Source: Desmodesmus armatus (taxonomy: Eukaryota; Chlorophyta; Chlorophyceae; Sphaeropleales; Scenedesmaceae). Taken from it: 64,000 nt of DNA. Under the pieces are notes generated by a model, which saw only the letters and a program-made list of their open reading frames with translations, was not told the origin of the DNA and did no database searches. The translations under genes were made by a program, and so were the position numbers. This document shows, piece by piece, positions 15,501 through 26,900 of this stretch (its first letter is position 1; each line of letters begins with the position of its first letter). The stretch lies in assembly GCA_007449985.2 (NCBI GenBank), contig VIIQ02000268.1, positions 48,182 through 112,181 on the forward strand, written 5' to 3'.

Positions 15501-16651
15501 GCCTGCCCAACATGTACGCATTCCCTGAGGTGAGAGAGGGGCGAGTTGGAGTCTTGGCTGAGGAAGGGGAGGGTGCTTGGGCTTTGAGGGTCTTCGAAAG
15601 GTCTTGATAGCTGACACCGCACACCTGCTTTATGTGTTGCAGTGCTACAGTTGGTTGAAGTGTAACAGCAGCGGTGTCGTGCACACCAGTCTGACCATGC
15701 CTTGTTGGTACAACAATACTGGCACAACAAAGCTGTGTGACCCACACGGGGCCCAGAGCAAGTGTTTGTGCCTGTGTGTCTCATGTCTGCAGGTTCACAT
15801 GCCTCCTGGTGCTGTTGCTGCTGCTGAGGCTGCGGGCAAAAAGCCTGATGTCTTCTACTGCCTCAGGTGGGTGGCCTTGTAGTGCAACTTTTACGTAGTC
15901 CTAGCTGGTGGGAATCAATGATACCAGACCAGCAAGGGCAGCACGCACACCCTTGTTCACATACTGCTTTCAAATGTATGTGAGTGATGGCTCTGAGGGA
16001 GGGGGGTTCAGGCACAGAGGGATGCATATGGCATGGGAGGTTGTTGGGGGCAGCAAGGGCAGGTGGAGGCTGGAGCTTTCAGGGCTGGTGCAATCAACAA
16101 GTGTTGCATGGGGACGGCACACTGATCTGACAGTAAATGCGTGTGCTGTGCTGCGTGCTGTGCTGTGCTGTGCTGTCATCAGGTTGTTGGAGGAGGCTGG
16201 TATCTGCACCATCCCTGGCAGCGGCTTCGGCCAGGCGGCAGGCAGCCAACACTTCAGGACAACGTAAGCGGACTCTGTGCTGCGATGTAACACCTTATGC
16301 CTACGACAGTTGCATATCTCAAGCTTTAGCTTGCGGGCTCAGCCAGCACTCACAGCTAGACTCCAGACACATTGTTGTGAGACTGTTACGTGCCTTGTTG
16401 CTGGCTTATGTTCTGCACTCAAGCCCTGTCCGTCAGCACCTGCATTGCCTAAGGTCTTGCGGTTGTGTTTTGCTGCCACTGCTGCTGCTGTGCTGTGTTT
16501 CTGCAGCATCCTGCCGCGTGAGGAGGTTATGTCTGGCTTTGTTGAGAAGTTCAAGACCTTCCACACCAACTTCATGGAGGAGTATGGACCTCTACACAAA
16601 GGGCACAGCAGCAACGGACAAACACCAACCAGCAACGGCGACAAGCACTGA
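6338..16651 (+). CDS. Alanine / glutamate:glyoxylate aminotransferase (class I PLP)
   Basis: This PLP enzyme transfers amino groups between alanine or glutamate and 2-oxoacids including pyruvate and glyoxylate (alanine metabolism, photorespiration). Exons: a tentative first exon 6338-6547 (Met plus a basic, Ser/Ala-rich leader like an organelle presequence), then a second ending at 7777 (start about 7598-7643), 8363-8412, 8832-8946, 9187-9284, 9609-9692, 11479-11636, 12113-12259, 14290-14497, 14725-14910, 15793-15866, 16183-16263 and 16507-16651. From 7777 on all phases agree. Family marks in order: AQYAVRGELYLKAEEL, VGNPQALGAKPLTFVRQ, LTDGASAGV, NPGNPTGQCL, LLADEVYQELVY, FHSISKGTSGECGLRGGY (PLP lysine, codon 14372-14374), AAMYAFPE and PGSGFGQ. 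The first part resembles plant glyoxylate aminotransferase most closely. The C-terminus is not a peroxisomal SKL. The phase of exon 1 does not fit the likely exon 2 acceptors, so a small exon may be missing or exon 1 may belong elsewhere. Confidence 0.88.
6792..6899. repeat. Long near-perfect hairpin in intron 1
   Basis: Left arm 6792-6838 and right arm 6852-6899 are inverted copies around a 13-base loop. The core TTGCTGGCTCTCAGCATCA pairs perfectly with its partner and only a few positions mismatch along about 46 bp. No flanking target duplication is clear. It could be a foldback MITE or a microRNA-type precursor. Confidence 0.8.
7946..8020 (+). pseudogene. Degenerate copy of aminotransferase exon 2 within intron 2
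   Basis: The sequence reads YAVRHELYLKAGALKKQGGRII, against YAVRGELYLKAEELKKKGEQII in the true exon ending at 7777. It sits behind a poly-G run and lacks the exon's GTGAGT donor. The upstream half of the exon (LLNPRLLEAQ) is absent, so only the 3' part was copied. Confidence 0.8.
9557..9605 (+). repeat. (CTG)n tract abutting the acceptor at 9609
   Basis: Nearly pure CTG repeats in the sense strand of the aminotransferase intron end a few bases before the CAG acceptor. Equivalent tracts precede many other acceptors in the window: 8363, 12113, 14725, 35576, 45946, 46363, 46875, 58210, 60220 and 62168. Confidence 0.85.
9835..11300 (+). repeat. Intronic minisatellite array A, about 190-260 bp degenerate units
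   Basis: Six degenerate copies of a core resembling TATCAGGAGG followed by GGGCAGGGTGGGTGG occur near 9931, 10130, 10315, 10581, 10792 and 11110. The partner motif GCGTGCCCACYTGCC.CAGTGCAC occurs near 9861, 10063, 10246 and 10722. The array fills most of the intron between exons 9609-9692 and 11479-11636. No coding content is apparent. Confidence 0.75.
11756..11836 (+). pseudogene. Copy of the 3' half of exon 11479-11636 with donor kept
   Basis: The copy reads GSGLDLDALTQQVQAARQEG, then FLL and a GTGAGG donor, against GWGLDLDALTQQVQAARQEGYSI in the exon ending at 11636. It starts about 180 bases downstream of the original and its frame is still open. It has no acceptor in the matching phase, so use as an exon would shift or duplicate the helix. 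Confidence 0.8.
12440..13860 (+). repeat. Intronic minisatellite array B, six units of about 200-350 bp
   Basis: The word CATGCATTGCTCACCCACCT, followed by GTGCAGCAGC and then CGATGGGGCTGCAGC, recurs near 12505, 12860, 13067, 13299, 13494 and 13700. Each is followed by CCATGGAACAGCAGCTGCAG and a TTGGTTGA.CGACCTC motif. The copies are diverged. Every copy carries an acceptor-like GTGCAG, but no open exon follows. Confidence 0.8.
14046..14160 (+). pseudogene. Dead copy of the PLP-lysine exon
   Basis: This lies 244 bases before the real exon (14290-14497), with the same CACAG acceptor. It reads PFTSAYKALMSSPP, then an extra C in a C-run shifts the frame to a stop. In the aligned frame the catalytic lysine codon AAG (14372) is AAT (14130-14132, Asn) and the following GECGLRGGY is lost. 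It cannot encode an active site. Confidence 0.85.
14911..15535 (+). repeat. Tandem array of exon 3' end plus intron start
   Basis: The second half of exon 14725-14910, with its GTAAGC donor and about 170 bases of intron, is repeated. The repeated part starts at GCATTCAAC at 14845 (original) and again at 15084 and 15322, with a shorter copy at 15491. The first two repeats are spaced 239 and 238 bases apart and are almost identical, so they are recent. Copies are preceded by GTCAGAG where the original has GTCAGCGAGG, so an acceptor-like AG exists but the reading frame would not match. Confidence 0.9.
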
Positions 16652-19109
16652 GGGCGTATGCACTGAGGGTGCTCTGAGGAGGGCACCATGTGAACAGCGT
16701 CAGACTCTCGCCCGCAGCAGTAAAGGAGCTGGACGCTGGCGGCACATGTGTGCACTGAAATGCTGTGCTTGGCAGTGCTGGTGGCGAGTGGTCGACAAAC
16801 AGTTGGGATACAGAGGCCACCTCGCTGCTGTGTGTCTATGTTGTGTGGTTATACCACTGTATGGTAGACATCAGGGTTTTTTGGAAGGGACCCACACTGT
16901 CTGTTCTGTTGCTGCAATGGCCACCAGCAGCAGTTGTATCTGAGCTTGTACCAATGCAGGTAGTGGTGCGTTTTCATCACCACGCCGGCTCTTTTTGCGT
17001 CCACTGTTGCTGCCCCCGACGTGGCTTGAGCTGGGTCACAGCACAGGAGCTGGGTCCGAGCACAGGGTTGCAGGCGGTACCTCTGGTAACAGCTTGTCTT
17101 GGCATCCAGCATGGGTGGTGTGGTGCGGTGCAGCTGGTTGTTTGTGGACCTGGGGGCAGCAATGTGGTGCTGCCAAGCACCCTCGCGTCTGGTGGGCTAA
17201 AGAGGCGGGTGTTGGTGTAACGCCTGAACAGCGGTCACTGAGGGGTGTCAGGGCTGCATTGGCTGCTGCTGCCTGGCTGCGGCTTGTGAGGTGTGAGTTG
17301 TGATGCGATCGGACCTGATATGATGCAATGCTTGTTGCAGTTGCGGAGGTGGTGAGGTGGGAGGCTCTGGGGAGCTTGTTCTGGCTTGTTTACCTGTTTT
17401 GCCAGGGTCATTGCCCCTTGTGCTGTTAGGGTCGCGTGGTCAAGAGAGGGGTCGAATGCACAGAGCTTGTTTTGCTTGTCGCATGCTTGACATAAGCGCA
17501 CTGTCTTTTGGTTCTGTGCGGGTTTGCATGATGGGATATGTGTGTTCAGCTGTTGGCAGCTGCTGTTGCCGTTGTAGCTTATCGGCTTCAGATTATGCCC
17601 ACTTGCTGGAGTCGGCCCACTTTCACCAGAACCGGGTTGTGCTGTGTGGCAGGGCAGTGTGTTGGCATGCATGCTGCTTCAAAAAGAGGCGTTGTCTTGT
17701 GTGTGGTTAGCTTGTCTGGTTGTCCAGTTCAGCCTCGTAGGGCTGACACCTGCTTGCCTGAACTTCAGTTTGAACCATCACCAGTAGTACTAGTACATGC
17801 GTGGTATAGCAGACCAATCCGAGGGTTGATTGCTTGTGGTTCGGAAACCCTGGCAGTCAGCACAGGCTGAGCTTGTTTCAGCACGCGTGCAAGAACACAC
17901 CTTGGGTTCAGCTTGTACTCATCACTTGTGTAGGCCGTTTGCCTCATCGCCCAGGGTTCACAGACCCATCAGCGCTGCCCTCAAGCCCTCTCGTCCCAGC
18001 TGTTGGGCTCCACCACCTGTTTGTTCACACTGCTGCTAGCGCCGCCCCACCACCACACCAAGCACCACTCCAGCACTGTACCATACAGTGCTAGGCTGGC
18101 ATGGTTGTGGGGTGTTCCTGTGGGCCCAGCATGGCCCTTGCTTGCCACTCTGGATGTTTCCTGCACACTCAGCATGCCCCACTACATGCTGCCAGTATTT
18201 CAGGCTGTTCGTGTAGGTGACAGGTCACGTTGATAGGTTGAGTGATGCTGGGATGTGGGTGTGCTTGCATCGTGTGCTGGCAAGGCGCTGTGTGCTGGTT
18301 GTTTTCTCACAATGGCCTGGCGCGACGTAGTTTTGATGGTGTGCTGTTGCAAGCATCGATACAGTTGCTTATGCACCGGCCAGCTGTTGCTGCGCCTGTC
18401 GCCTGCTGAGAAACTGGTTGTTTGCAAGGAAGGTGGCAAGGAAGGTGCTACTTCCCACTGCTTGTGCGGTATGGTAGTGCAGCCAGAGTGGACTGTATGT
18501 ACTGGGTGTTGAACCCCAAGGTCACATTACGCATGCTGTACTAAGCTGTCTTGGCGGGCTGTGTGTTGCAATTGAGACTGTGAGGCCCTCTTTTGCCATC
18601 ATAGTAGTATCGTTGTGTGGTCGCAGTAGCAAGCTTCAGTGAGACGGTATGGAACGGTGGATTTGTTTTGCTTTTGGGTGGTTAGCCCTGTCTGCACTTA
18701 CCCTAGCCAGCCGTTATAGCCAGCAGTCCAACATGCCTGTGGAGCAACTGCAGCAGCACGCACCAACTGCTGGAGGGGCTGCAGTGCATGCTCAATCAGT
18801 CTGGCAGGCAGAGAGCTGCTGCCTGAAGCACCTGCTGTACCTTTGTTTGGGTTTGTGTAACTACTGTTGCACTCAAAGTCTTATGGGTCAGGGCAGTCAT
18901 GCTTGAATGGTGACATACTCTCTCAGAGATGTGGTCATCAGCACATGTCTGCCTCAAAGTTGCCCCACACTGTTTGACACACCTTGCCAGATGCAGCCAT
19001 TCACAATCCAAATGCTGATACCAGCCACCAAGCAGATTTCAGTTGCCACATTGAGCCATTTGTTCCTGGGCCAACCCAATGAGCGCTAAACATCACGCAC
19101 ATTATCACT
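16652..19109. other. 3' flank of the aminotransferase gene; no gene seen
   Basis: A TGTAA lies at 17216-17220, about 560 bases after the stop, and is a candidate poly(A) signal. Beyond it I see no exon series or familiar protein. Open frames here are short or of unusual composition. Confidence 0.45.
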
Positions 19110-19995
19110 TTAACCCTTTAAGGGCGGGAGGCCAGTTTACTGCCCATAACTTTGAGAAGCAATTGCCGCTCGCTCACTTGGTGTATAGACAAGCTGAGCA
19201 TGGATTCTGAAAGCCTATAATGTCTAAGTTACGTTTATAGTGCACGCGTCGTGTAATGCGCACACATGCGTGTGCAATCAGGGACTGACTGCGAGCTGTA
19301 TGTCAGCAGTACTCGATGCTGACCCCGGGCTGCCACAGGACTGCACAGCAAGAAGGTTTAACATCATTTAATTGTTATAATACTTAATCTATATGGTTTA
19401 TGAGTGTCTGGTAGCAGCTGCAGCGGCCTCTTGTACTGTTTGTGCGTTGCGATCCCTCCCACCAGCAGCAGCATACACAGCCGCAGAGCTGCCACCATAT
19501 GCAGTAAAAAACGCTTTAATTACATTATATATTTGATATGAATGAGTTATGTTATCATCGTCGCTGTCTCCATCGACTTTGGCCTACTTTCGTGCCATAG
19601 GTCAGCAGGGGCCCCACGCCCCCCTGCAGAACAAGGGCCCCAACTATCACTTTTACGTTTTTATTGGAACACTGCGTCGCTGTGGTTGGACACTAGACAC
19701 ATGTCCGTAACATTTTGACGCTGGCGGCGGGTGCGAACGGCTGGTAACAAGCCATCACACGCATCCCTTTCTAGATGTTTGACTGGTCAACCATTGGTTG
19801 ACTTTATCAGACTGGTTTGTGCTCACCGTGCCCGCGATGAGCCTGGGAGCAGCAGCATGTGGTTACACAACATGTTGTTGACCTCTGGTCCAAGGTTGAA
19901 CCCAATTGGCCAAGTGCAGCCAAAGTTATTGCTGTTTCCATCCAAGGGGTCAGGTGGCCAAAAAGGTGAGAATAACCCCGCCCTTAAAGGGTTAA
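19110..19995. mobile_element. piggyBac-type non-autonomous element (MITE) with TTAA ends
   Basis: The element begins TTAACCCTTTAAGGGCGGG at 19110 and ends with its exact reverse complement at 19995, then the ends diverge. TTAA target duplication followed by terminal repeats starting with CCC is the hallmark of the piggyBac superfamily. At 886 bp it is too small for a transposase, and no DDD-type protein is visible; the longest frame (about 110 aa) is not recognisable. The interior is more AT-rich than its surroundings. It lies between the convergent aminotransferase and F-box/LRR genes. Confidence 0.75.
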
Positions 19996-20327
19996 GGTCA
20001 CCCTGTTCCAACAGGCATCGGCTGCCACAGTCACACTATTACAAGCAAGGCGGTGATCTCAGCTAGCCCCCCTTCCCCCTCCCCCCCCCCACACACCCCA
20101 CATGTACAGTACAGTACACATGATCTCATGCTCTACTGCTGTTGCTGCTGCTGCTGTTACCGCAGCTGACTTGGAGCTGAGCTTCCACCCCAGCTTCCAC
20201 CCAGCTCAGCAGCACCCTACTAGTGACTCATGGGCGCCGCGGCTGCAGTGGCCATCAAGGCCCCCCTCCCCTCCGAGGCAGGCTGCTGTTGCCGATGCTG
20301 CCGCAGCATGCTGAGCACTCATTGGCA
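19996..20327. other. Short spacer; GTACA repeats, no gene
   Basis: It contains a C-run at 20081-20091 and the near-palindromic ACATGTACAGTACAGTACAC at 20100-20119. This should be the 3' UTR region of the minus-strand F-box/LRR gene ending at 20328. No exon is seen. Confidence 0.4.
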
Positions 20328-22443
20328 TCACTCTGCCAGAAGCAGGGCGGCAGTCGCCCTCTTTGCCACTGCACGCTTGGGATGGTTCACGTGCTGAAGC
20401 AAGACTTGGCGCCATACGGGCTCGTCACCAGGCCACAGCAGCAGTGCACAGGCAAAGCCCTGCTTGACGCGGACATTTGAGCATGCGTCACAGGCCGGCA
20501 TGAAAATATGCGCTTGAAACTAGGGTCACGTGCTTGACAAAAAAAATCCATCATGGCATTTTGAACCATGTTCACAGCTCTGATTGGCCTCACAACCACT
20601 TGGCCTGGCCATATCTTCATCGTTGTGGTCACCACATGTGGCACACTGTCATGAGTCATCATTCCTTGAAGGCAACTGACATGACACATATCTCAGACTG
20701 GGCCAATGGCAGACACGACGAGCAGGGTCAACAGCCACCCTATTGTTAGCTTACCTGTCACCTTGAGGCCATATGGCAGGGAAAGCAGTGACCAGTGTAT
20801 GACTCACCTCCATCCTAAAAGTGAGGTACGCCTCACCATCGCCATCGAAGGGGCCCGTGTAGTCCAGTGCAGTCAACTGCTTCAGTTCGGTCAGCTGCAA
20901 CAGCAGGCCCTCCGGTTCTGAGATTCGCGCCATCACCCCCAGACTCCTCAACCCTGTCAGCTTGAACACTCCCTGCAAACCCTCACTCTCCTCATCCTGG
21001 TCTGGTAAACACAGTGTGTGCAACCCGCTCAGCCCTTGCAGTGGGGCCAGCAGCAGTGTAGTGTACTGCAAGTAGTCCATATGGAGGGACTGCAGGGCCG
21101 GGCAGCAGCTGACAAGGCGACTGCCATCTGGTGCTGGTGACATGTATAGACCAAGGACTTCGTTTGGCTGCTCGACGTTGCTGATGGCCAGGGACGTCAG
21201 GTGCGGTAGCTGCCTGCCTGCAGGGAACATATGCTGCCACACACCCGTTGGTAAAGTGCAACGACTGACATCGAGGTGCTGCAGCTGGGTGCTGGCGGTC
21301 AGGGCAGAGAAGGCTGCTGCAGGTGGGGTGACCTCCGCACTCAACCCCATTCTCCCATTAGGGCCCAGCTCAGCATGAAGGCTGTTTCCCAGGTCCAAGT
21401 GTGTCAGCTGCTTCAGGGACTGCAGGTGGGACAGCAGCGTGGCTGCTGCAGCCCCTGAGGTTGTGCAGCCTTAGGTGCTGCAGCTGGGCGCAGCCAGCCA
21501 GCACATCTGGCGCTGTCTTTACCCCAGCCAGACGCATATCTGCCGGGTGTGGGGGGGGGGGGGCGTCGACGCCATCAAGTGACCACACCAGGATCTGGCT
21601 TTCAACCTCAAGGCGTGTCAGGTGAATCATGCTGGATACTATGCTGGCACTCAGCCTGCAGTCTGCTTCCACCTTGCAGCGTATTAGCCGCAGGTCAGCC
21701 AACCGGGCCAGAGCCTGCAACGGCTGCAGCGCACCTTCACCAGGGCCCTGCAGCTCCATGCCAGCCAGCTCAAGGTAGGTGAGCTGTTGCAGCCGCTTGA
21801 GCGTGACAGTGGGGTACTTCCGACCTTTGCTGTCATAAGTGGGGTAATCAATGCTGAGGTGCTGCAGCCCGGCAGGCAGCTGCAACAGGGATGCTGTGAG
21901 CCGCCTGTCAGGCAGGTCGCAGTTGCTGAGCCTGAGCTGTGTGAGGTCTGCTGCACTCCGGAATGAAGGGGTAGGGATCCCTAGTACGCCCTGGGCGCCA
22001 TGGCCTGGCTGCAGCTGTAGGCTGAACCCCACCAGCTGCAAGCTGCTCAACTTCCAGGTTGGGGGCAGCTGGGGGAGTACAAATTGAATCTGGCACTCCC
22101 CCCACCACGCGAGGTCGAGGCTGCCCACATACTGGCTGTGCTTGCCCAGGTACTGCAGTACACCTGCTGCCTGCTCTTGTGACGTCAATTCTGCCTTGAT
22201 GCTGCACAGTGCCTTTGCAGCTGCCTGGTGCAGCATGCTGTGGGCCCTGGCAGCGCTGAACAGGCTGCGCAAGTCATCCGCTGCAAGACACTCCAGCACC
22301 AAGTGCAAGCATTCCTCTGGCAGGTCCAGCAGTAACATGGTTGCCTCCCCACTAGGGGGTGTCAAGGGAGCAACTGGTGTCTCGATTTGCCGGCGTGCTG
22401 GCTGTTTTTTGGTTGTCTGCTTGGTTCTTCTCCTCCTTGGCAT
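20328..22443 (-). CDS. F-box / leucine-rich repeat protein 1 (one frameshift)
   Basis: A probable substrate adaptor of an SCF ubiquitin ligase. The ATG at 22443 opens a basic N-terminus, then an F-box-like segment (LLDLPEECLHLVLECLAADD), then about 12 leucine-rich repeats with xxLxxLxLxxC spacing. The large exon runs 22443-20808 and ends at a GAG|GTGAGT donor. A second exon, 20459-20328, adds GDEPVWRQVLLQHVNHP and the stop. At 21452-21455 the frame changes between LHNLR and TLLSHLQSLKQLTHLDL; one extra G in the sense GGGG run would rejoin it. The plus-strand paralogue at 23.9-27.3 kb reads GAAAALLSHLRHMQQLTH at this place, which supports a one-base loss. It is either a base-calling error or a young pseudogene. 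Confidence 0.7.
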
Positions 22444-23918
22444 CCTGTGTGGCAGCCTGCGTTGGCAACGCACATGAAAGCAGCTGTAAGAGCGAATGCT
22501 ACGTTGCTTCCCATGTGTGAAGCGCTAGGACTTCAGCGGTCACTCTGGCCTAGCTTGACGGAAAGCCTGGGGAAAACACAGCAGCTTCCCTGATCAGCCT
22601 TGACCAAGAGATCTGTGTTGTTGCTATGTTAGCTGTGTTGCTGCTGCAGGTTCCCAATCTTTGGCTTCACCTGACTTGATGGACAGCACCAAATGGGGGC
22701 TGCTTTGACGGGTTCGTCAAACTGCGGCTTGATATTTCACCACAGGCAATATGACCCTGGATTCCCTGAATTTCAGAACAAGAGCAGCATCAGGATGGCC
22801 TAAGCTCAGTTGCATTGTGGTAGCTGCTTCAAGGGGGTTGGATGCCAACAATGGTGGAATGCTGGGAAGCAGCAACCAGTACTGCCACCTGGCACTAACG
22901 AACATGCAGAACACAGTTGCTGTGACTATAAGCACATGAAGATACTGCATACTAAGATCTTGGACACCAAGGTGTGCGGACAGTCCCTCATATGACGCCC
23001 ACTCTGTAGTGAACAACGAGACAGCTGTCTGCGCTGAGAGCTTATGTCTGCCGTCTGTCTTACATCAATCTCACCTCCACAGCTTCTTGTGCACAAATTT
23101 GTACTGATTTAAGAATCTTAGTGTCTCCGAGGGAAAACGAAGGCTTCACTCGACAGCGTCTGCCAGTCACCGGATGCGCTGTGTTGACGTCACAGTATGA
23201 AGCAAAAGTCATTGATAATTTGGCCACGATGTTTGTAGCACCGGCCTTAGGGTGGGAGCAGTGTGCTACAGCCAGGGAGATGTTACAATGCCACCTGGCA
23301 CTTGTCACAGTGGCTACGCGTGCAAATAGTCTTCGCGACGTGGAAAGCAACAATGTCAGACTATATTGTGTGTCTGTCTCCTGCTTGTTTTTGTTCGCCC
23401 CGTACCTGTACCTGCCAGCTGGCGCAGCCTTGCAATTCCGATATTCCCGCGTAGCAACCGGGCGCCGTGAAGGCCTAGTTGAAGGGCGAAGCAGCCCGTT
23501 TCAGTGCTTTAATTGGGTGTTTTTAACCTGGCAAGGCCAGCCTGCAGGTGTGTGGCATCTATGTGTGCGAGCTCATACGAGTGGCCATTGGAGAACATGG
23601 AAGGCTGCCAGCACGCTAAAACAACAATGATAATTGTGGATGTTTGCGTCATCTTGGCAGTCAGCCTCTTCGTGAGCCACACAGCAGAACATGCCAGCTG
23701 GCAACCCATATGGCATTACTGCCACAGCCGCAGTGTGCTGTGCCAAAGCAGCAACACATTCCACGCCCATGAGTGTATGTTGACTGTTGCTGCATCTACC
23801 TCGGTGTTCTATGCAAACCCCACACATGTAGAGTGTGCCAGCTTGCAGCTTCAGTCAGGCGCCCACCAGTCGTTACTGAAATGCAATACTGCCTGTGTGT
23901 ATCTTGCCGCACCGCAGG
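22444..23918. promoter_or_regulatory. Spacer between the divergent F-box/LRR paralogues
   Basis: 1475 bases separate the two ATGs. I see no exon or repeat with support. Opposite orientation of the paralogues implies an inverted duplication, with both promoters in this interval. Confidence 0.35.
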
Positions 23919-26900
23919 ATGGCCAGAGAAGGAAGTAGCAAAATGACTACATCCCCGACTGCAGCAGTGAGGGAGTCAGCCCAGTCCTTGCTGCTGGAGC
24001 TTCCAGACAGTTGCCTGCTGGCAGTACTGGAGTTTGTTGCAGCTGATGACCAGCGCAGCTTGTTCAGCGCAGCAATGGCTCACAGCAGGCTGCACGAGAC
24101 AGGTGTGATGGCACTGCGCAGCATCAAGGCAGAGCTGACCTCAAACAAAAGTGCGGCAAGTCTGCTGAAGTACCTCGGCAACCATGGACAGCATGTTGAC
24201 AGCATCGATCTGCTGGGGGAAGCATGGAGCCGCCCTCAGCGGCGCTCAGTGATGTGGACTGGCATGCGCTACATCTATGCAGTGGCCCTCCGCCACGTCT
24301 CTAAAAGTTTGGACATCCATGTCCACGATGTCCAGGCGATGTCAGACATCCTGCGATGTCTGACAATGCCTGGATATGGATGTTGGACATCGGCGAGTTA
24401 GACATCGCGCTCGGCATCGGGCGCTGGGCATCGAATGGGTATCGAGGCTGACATCGATGTCTAACATCGAAAAGCCATGACTGTAATTACGACGTGCTTG
24501 AGCGTTGCGTCAGCGATCCAAGCGCCGCAACGATACGTCATGTGCACGTGCAGCACTTTGTGCTCAACCCGGTGGCTGGAAAGCCACCAACATAAAACTT
24601 GATAATCGCAAAGCCCGATGATAACGATTATGTCACGCAACTGCAAGCCACAGCAGTGCATATGCGGCTGTCGGTGATGCACACATGTATCTCAGTAGCA
24701 TTGTTTCCCCTTGTCATCATCTTAGCTCATTTTAGCACTGCTTTGACCTGTGGCGGGAACTCACAACAGCAGTAGAATGCAAGTAGCAGCAGCAGTAGTA
24801 GGCATGGCGCAAACGCCCTGTGGATAAGTACAATCACCATATGGATGTTCCATTTGTGTGTCAAGCTAGTCTCAGCTACCTTACAGAGTGCTTTTGCTGA
24901 CCACCTTGGCTTTTGCTGCTGCAGCACAACTGTCAGACATCAACTGCAGCACGCAGCTGAATTTGGGTGTGAGCAACCCCATATCCGTATACTGTGTTGT
25001 TCCTCACGGCCTAATCTTCCCCTAACTACTCTGCTGTCTTGCACAGTGGCAAAACGTCAAGTGCTTTTGGGTCTGCTGCTGTGCAGTCATATGCGATGCT
25101 GTCAACACAGTACTGTCAGCTAGTGGGCATGCCATGATCACATCTACATGGGATAGCAGCAGCCCAGCCAGCACACGATGACTGCCTGGGAGGACTTCAG
25201 GCCCTGTAGCTACATAGGGGCAACACATGCAGTGAATGGCCTGAACGTAGCAGCCGAAGCAGGCTTGCGCACTCCAATAAGAGGCCAACCCCTTGTTTGG
25301 GCCCATACACAGCCCACAGGCCTGCAATAGCATCTAAAAGAGAGCTAGGCTGGATGATCAGCCCTCAAAAAGTTGGGCATTAATGTTTAAAGGAATGACA
25401 TCCATGTCCAGCACTTCGACATCGGCCGATGTCTGAAATCGATGTCCAACCGAGGTCGACATCGGCCGATGTTGGACATCGAAAAACATTCAGTGGCAAT
25501 CTCGATGTCGATTCCGGCAGATGAACATCGGCGGCCAGCGATGTTCAACATGAGTCTCAACATCGGGCCCAACTTTAACTTTATAACTTTATAGCTGGCA
25601 GCTGCCGCCCTGCCTGCAGCTTGAGAGCCTACTGCTCGACAAAGTGCGTCTGCAGCCGCAGCGGGTGTTGGGGGCAGCTGGACTTGCAACCCTCAAGCAG
25701 CTGCAGCTGTGGGACTGCGATCTGATAGGCGCAACGGCAGATGCCCTGCTGCAGTTGCCTGCTGGGCTGGAGCGCCTCAGCATCAAGAACCCAACCTCCA
25801 ATGACAAGTCAGTCCCCTTCTCCACCGGCGTGCTCAACAAGCTGCAGCAGCTCACCTGCCTTGAGCTTGCTAACATCGAGGTGCAGGGCCCTGACAAGGC
25901 CAAAGCTGCACTGCAGCCGTTGCAGGCCCTGACCCGGCTGGCTGACCTGCGGCTGCGCGAGGTGTTGGCTGCATGCAGTCTGACAGCCAGCATGCTGTCT
26001 GGCATGGCATGCCTTACGCGCCTGGAGGTGTCAGCTTTCCCTGGTCTCTTCACGGCAGAGGATATCATATATTCACCATTGCTGGTTGAACCTGAGCCAG
26101 ATGTGTTGGCTGACATCACCCAACTACAGCACTTGAGCCTCGTTCACTGCGCACGTCTAGGCTGGGGTGCAGCTGCCGCGCTGCTGTCCCACCTGCGGCA
26201 CATGCAGCAGCTGACACACCCAACCCTGACATGGAGCCTGTGCACTCAAGAAAACCCCTCATTCCAGGAGCTTCCCCCGTTGCTGGCAGCTGCTGCAAGT
26301 GCAATGGGAGAAGGGGCAACCATCCCACTGGCAGCTGACTTCTCAGCCCTCACAAGCAGCAGCAAGCTGCAGCACCTTTGCCTTCACGGGTGCAGCATGC
26401 TAGCAGATGTGTGGCAACATGTGTTCCCCGCCAGTGGCCGGCAGCTGCCACACATGCAGGTCCTTGACATCTCAGACGTCGTCACACCCCGAAGGTACTT
26501 GACAACATGGCCCATAACGAGCCGTCACGGCGTCGACAGGCAGCGGCACTGTGTGCCAACCCCAGAAAGCAGCAGCCTTGTCAGCTGCTGCCCCGCCCTG
26601 CAACATCTGGATATGAGAGGCTTGAAGTACAACACAGAGCTGTTGGCCCCACTTCAGGGGCTAAGCGGGCTGCGCACACTGCACATGCCCACTCCCTGTC
26701 AGGCATCTGAGCCTCTTGATGGGCTGTGCCAGCTAATAGGGCTAAGGGAGTTGAGAGTGGTGGGCCAAGGGGGGTCAGATGCTAAGGGAGGTCTGCTGCT
26801 GCAACTGACACAGCTGCAGCACTTGACTAGGCTTGACTACCAGGGCCCCTTCAATGGCGAACCCAATTACATAAACTTGCCCACCAAGGTGAGTAGTCTG

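Noticed and set aside
19731..20066. Transposase fragment inside the TTAA element
   Set aside because: The 111-residue frame shows no DDD or zinc-finger pattern of piggyBac transposases and starts at a non-ATG codon.
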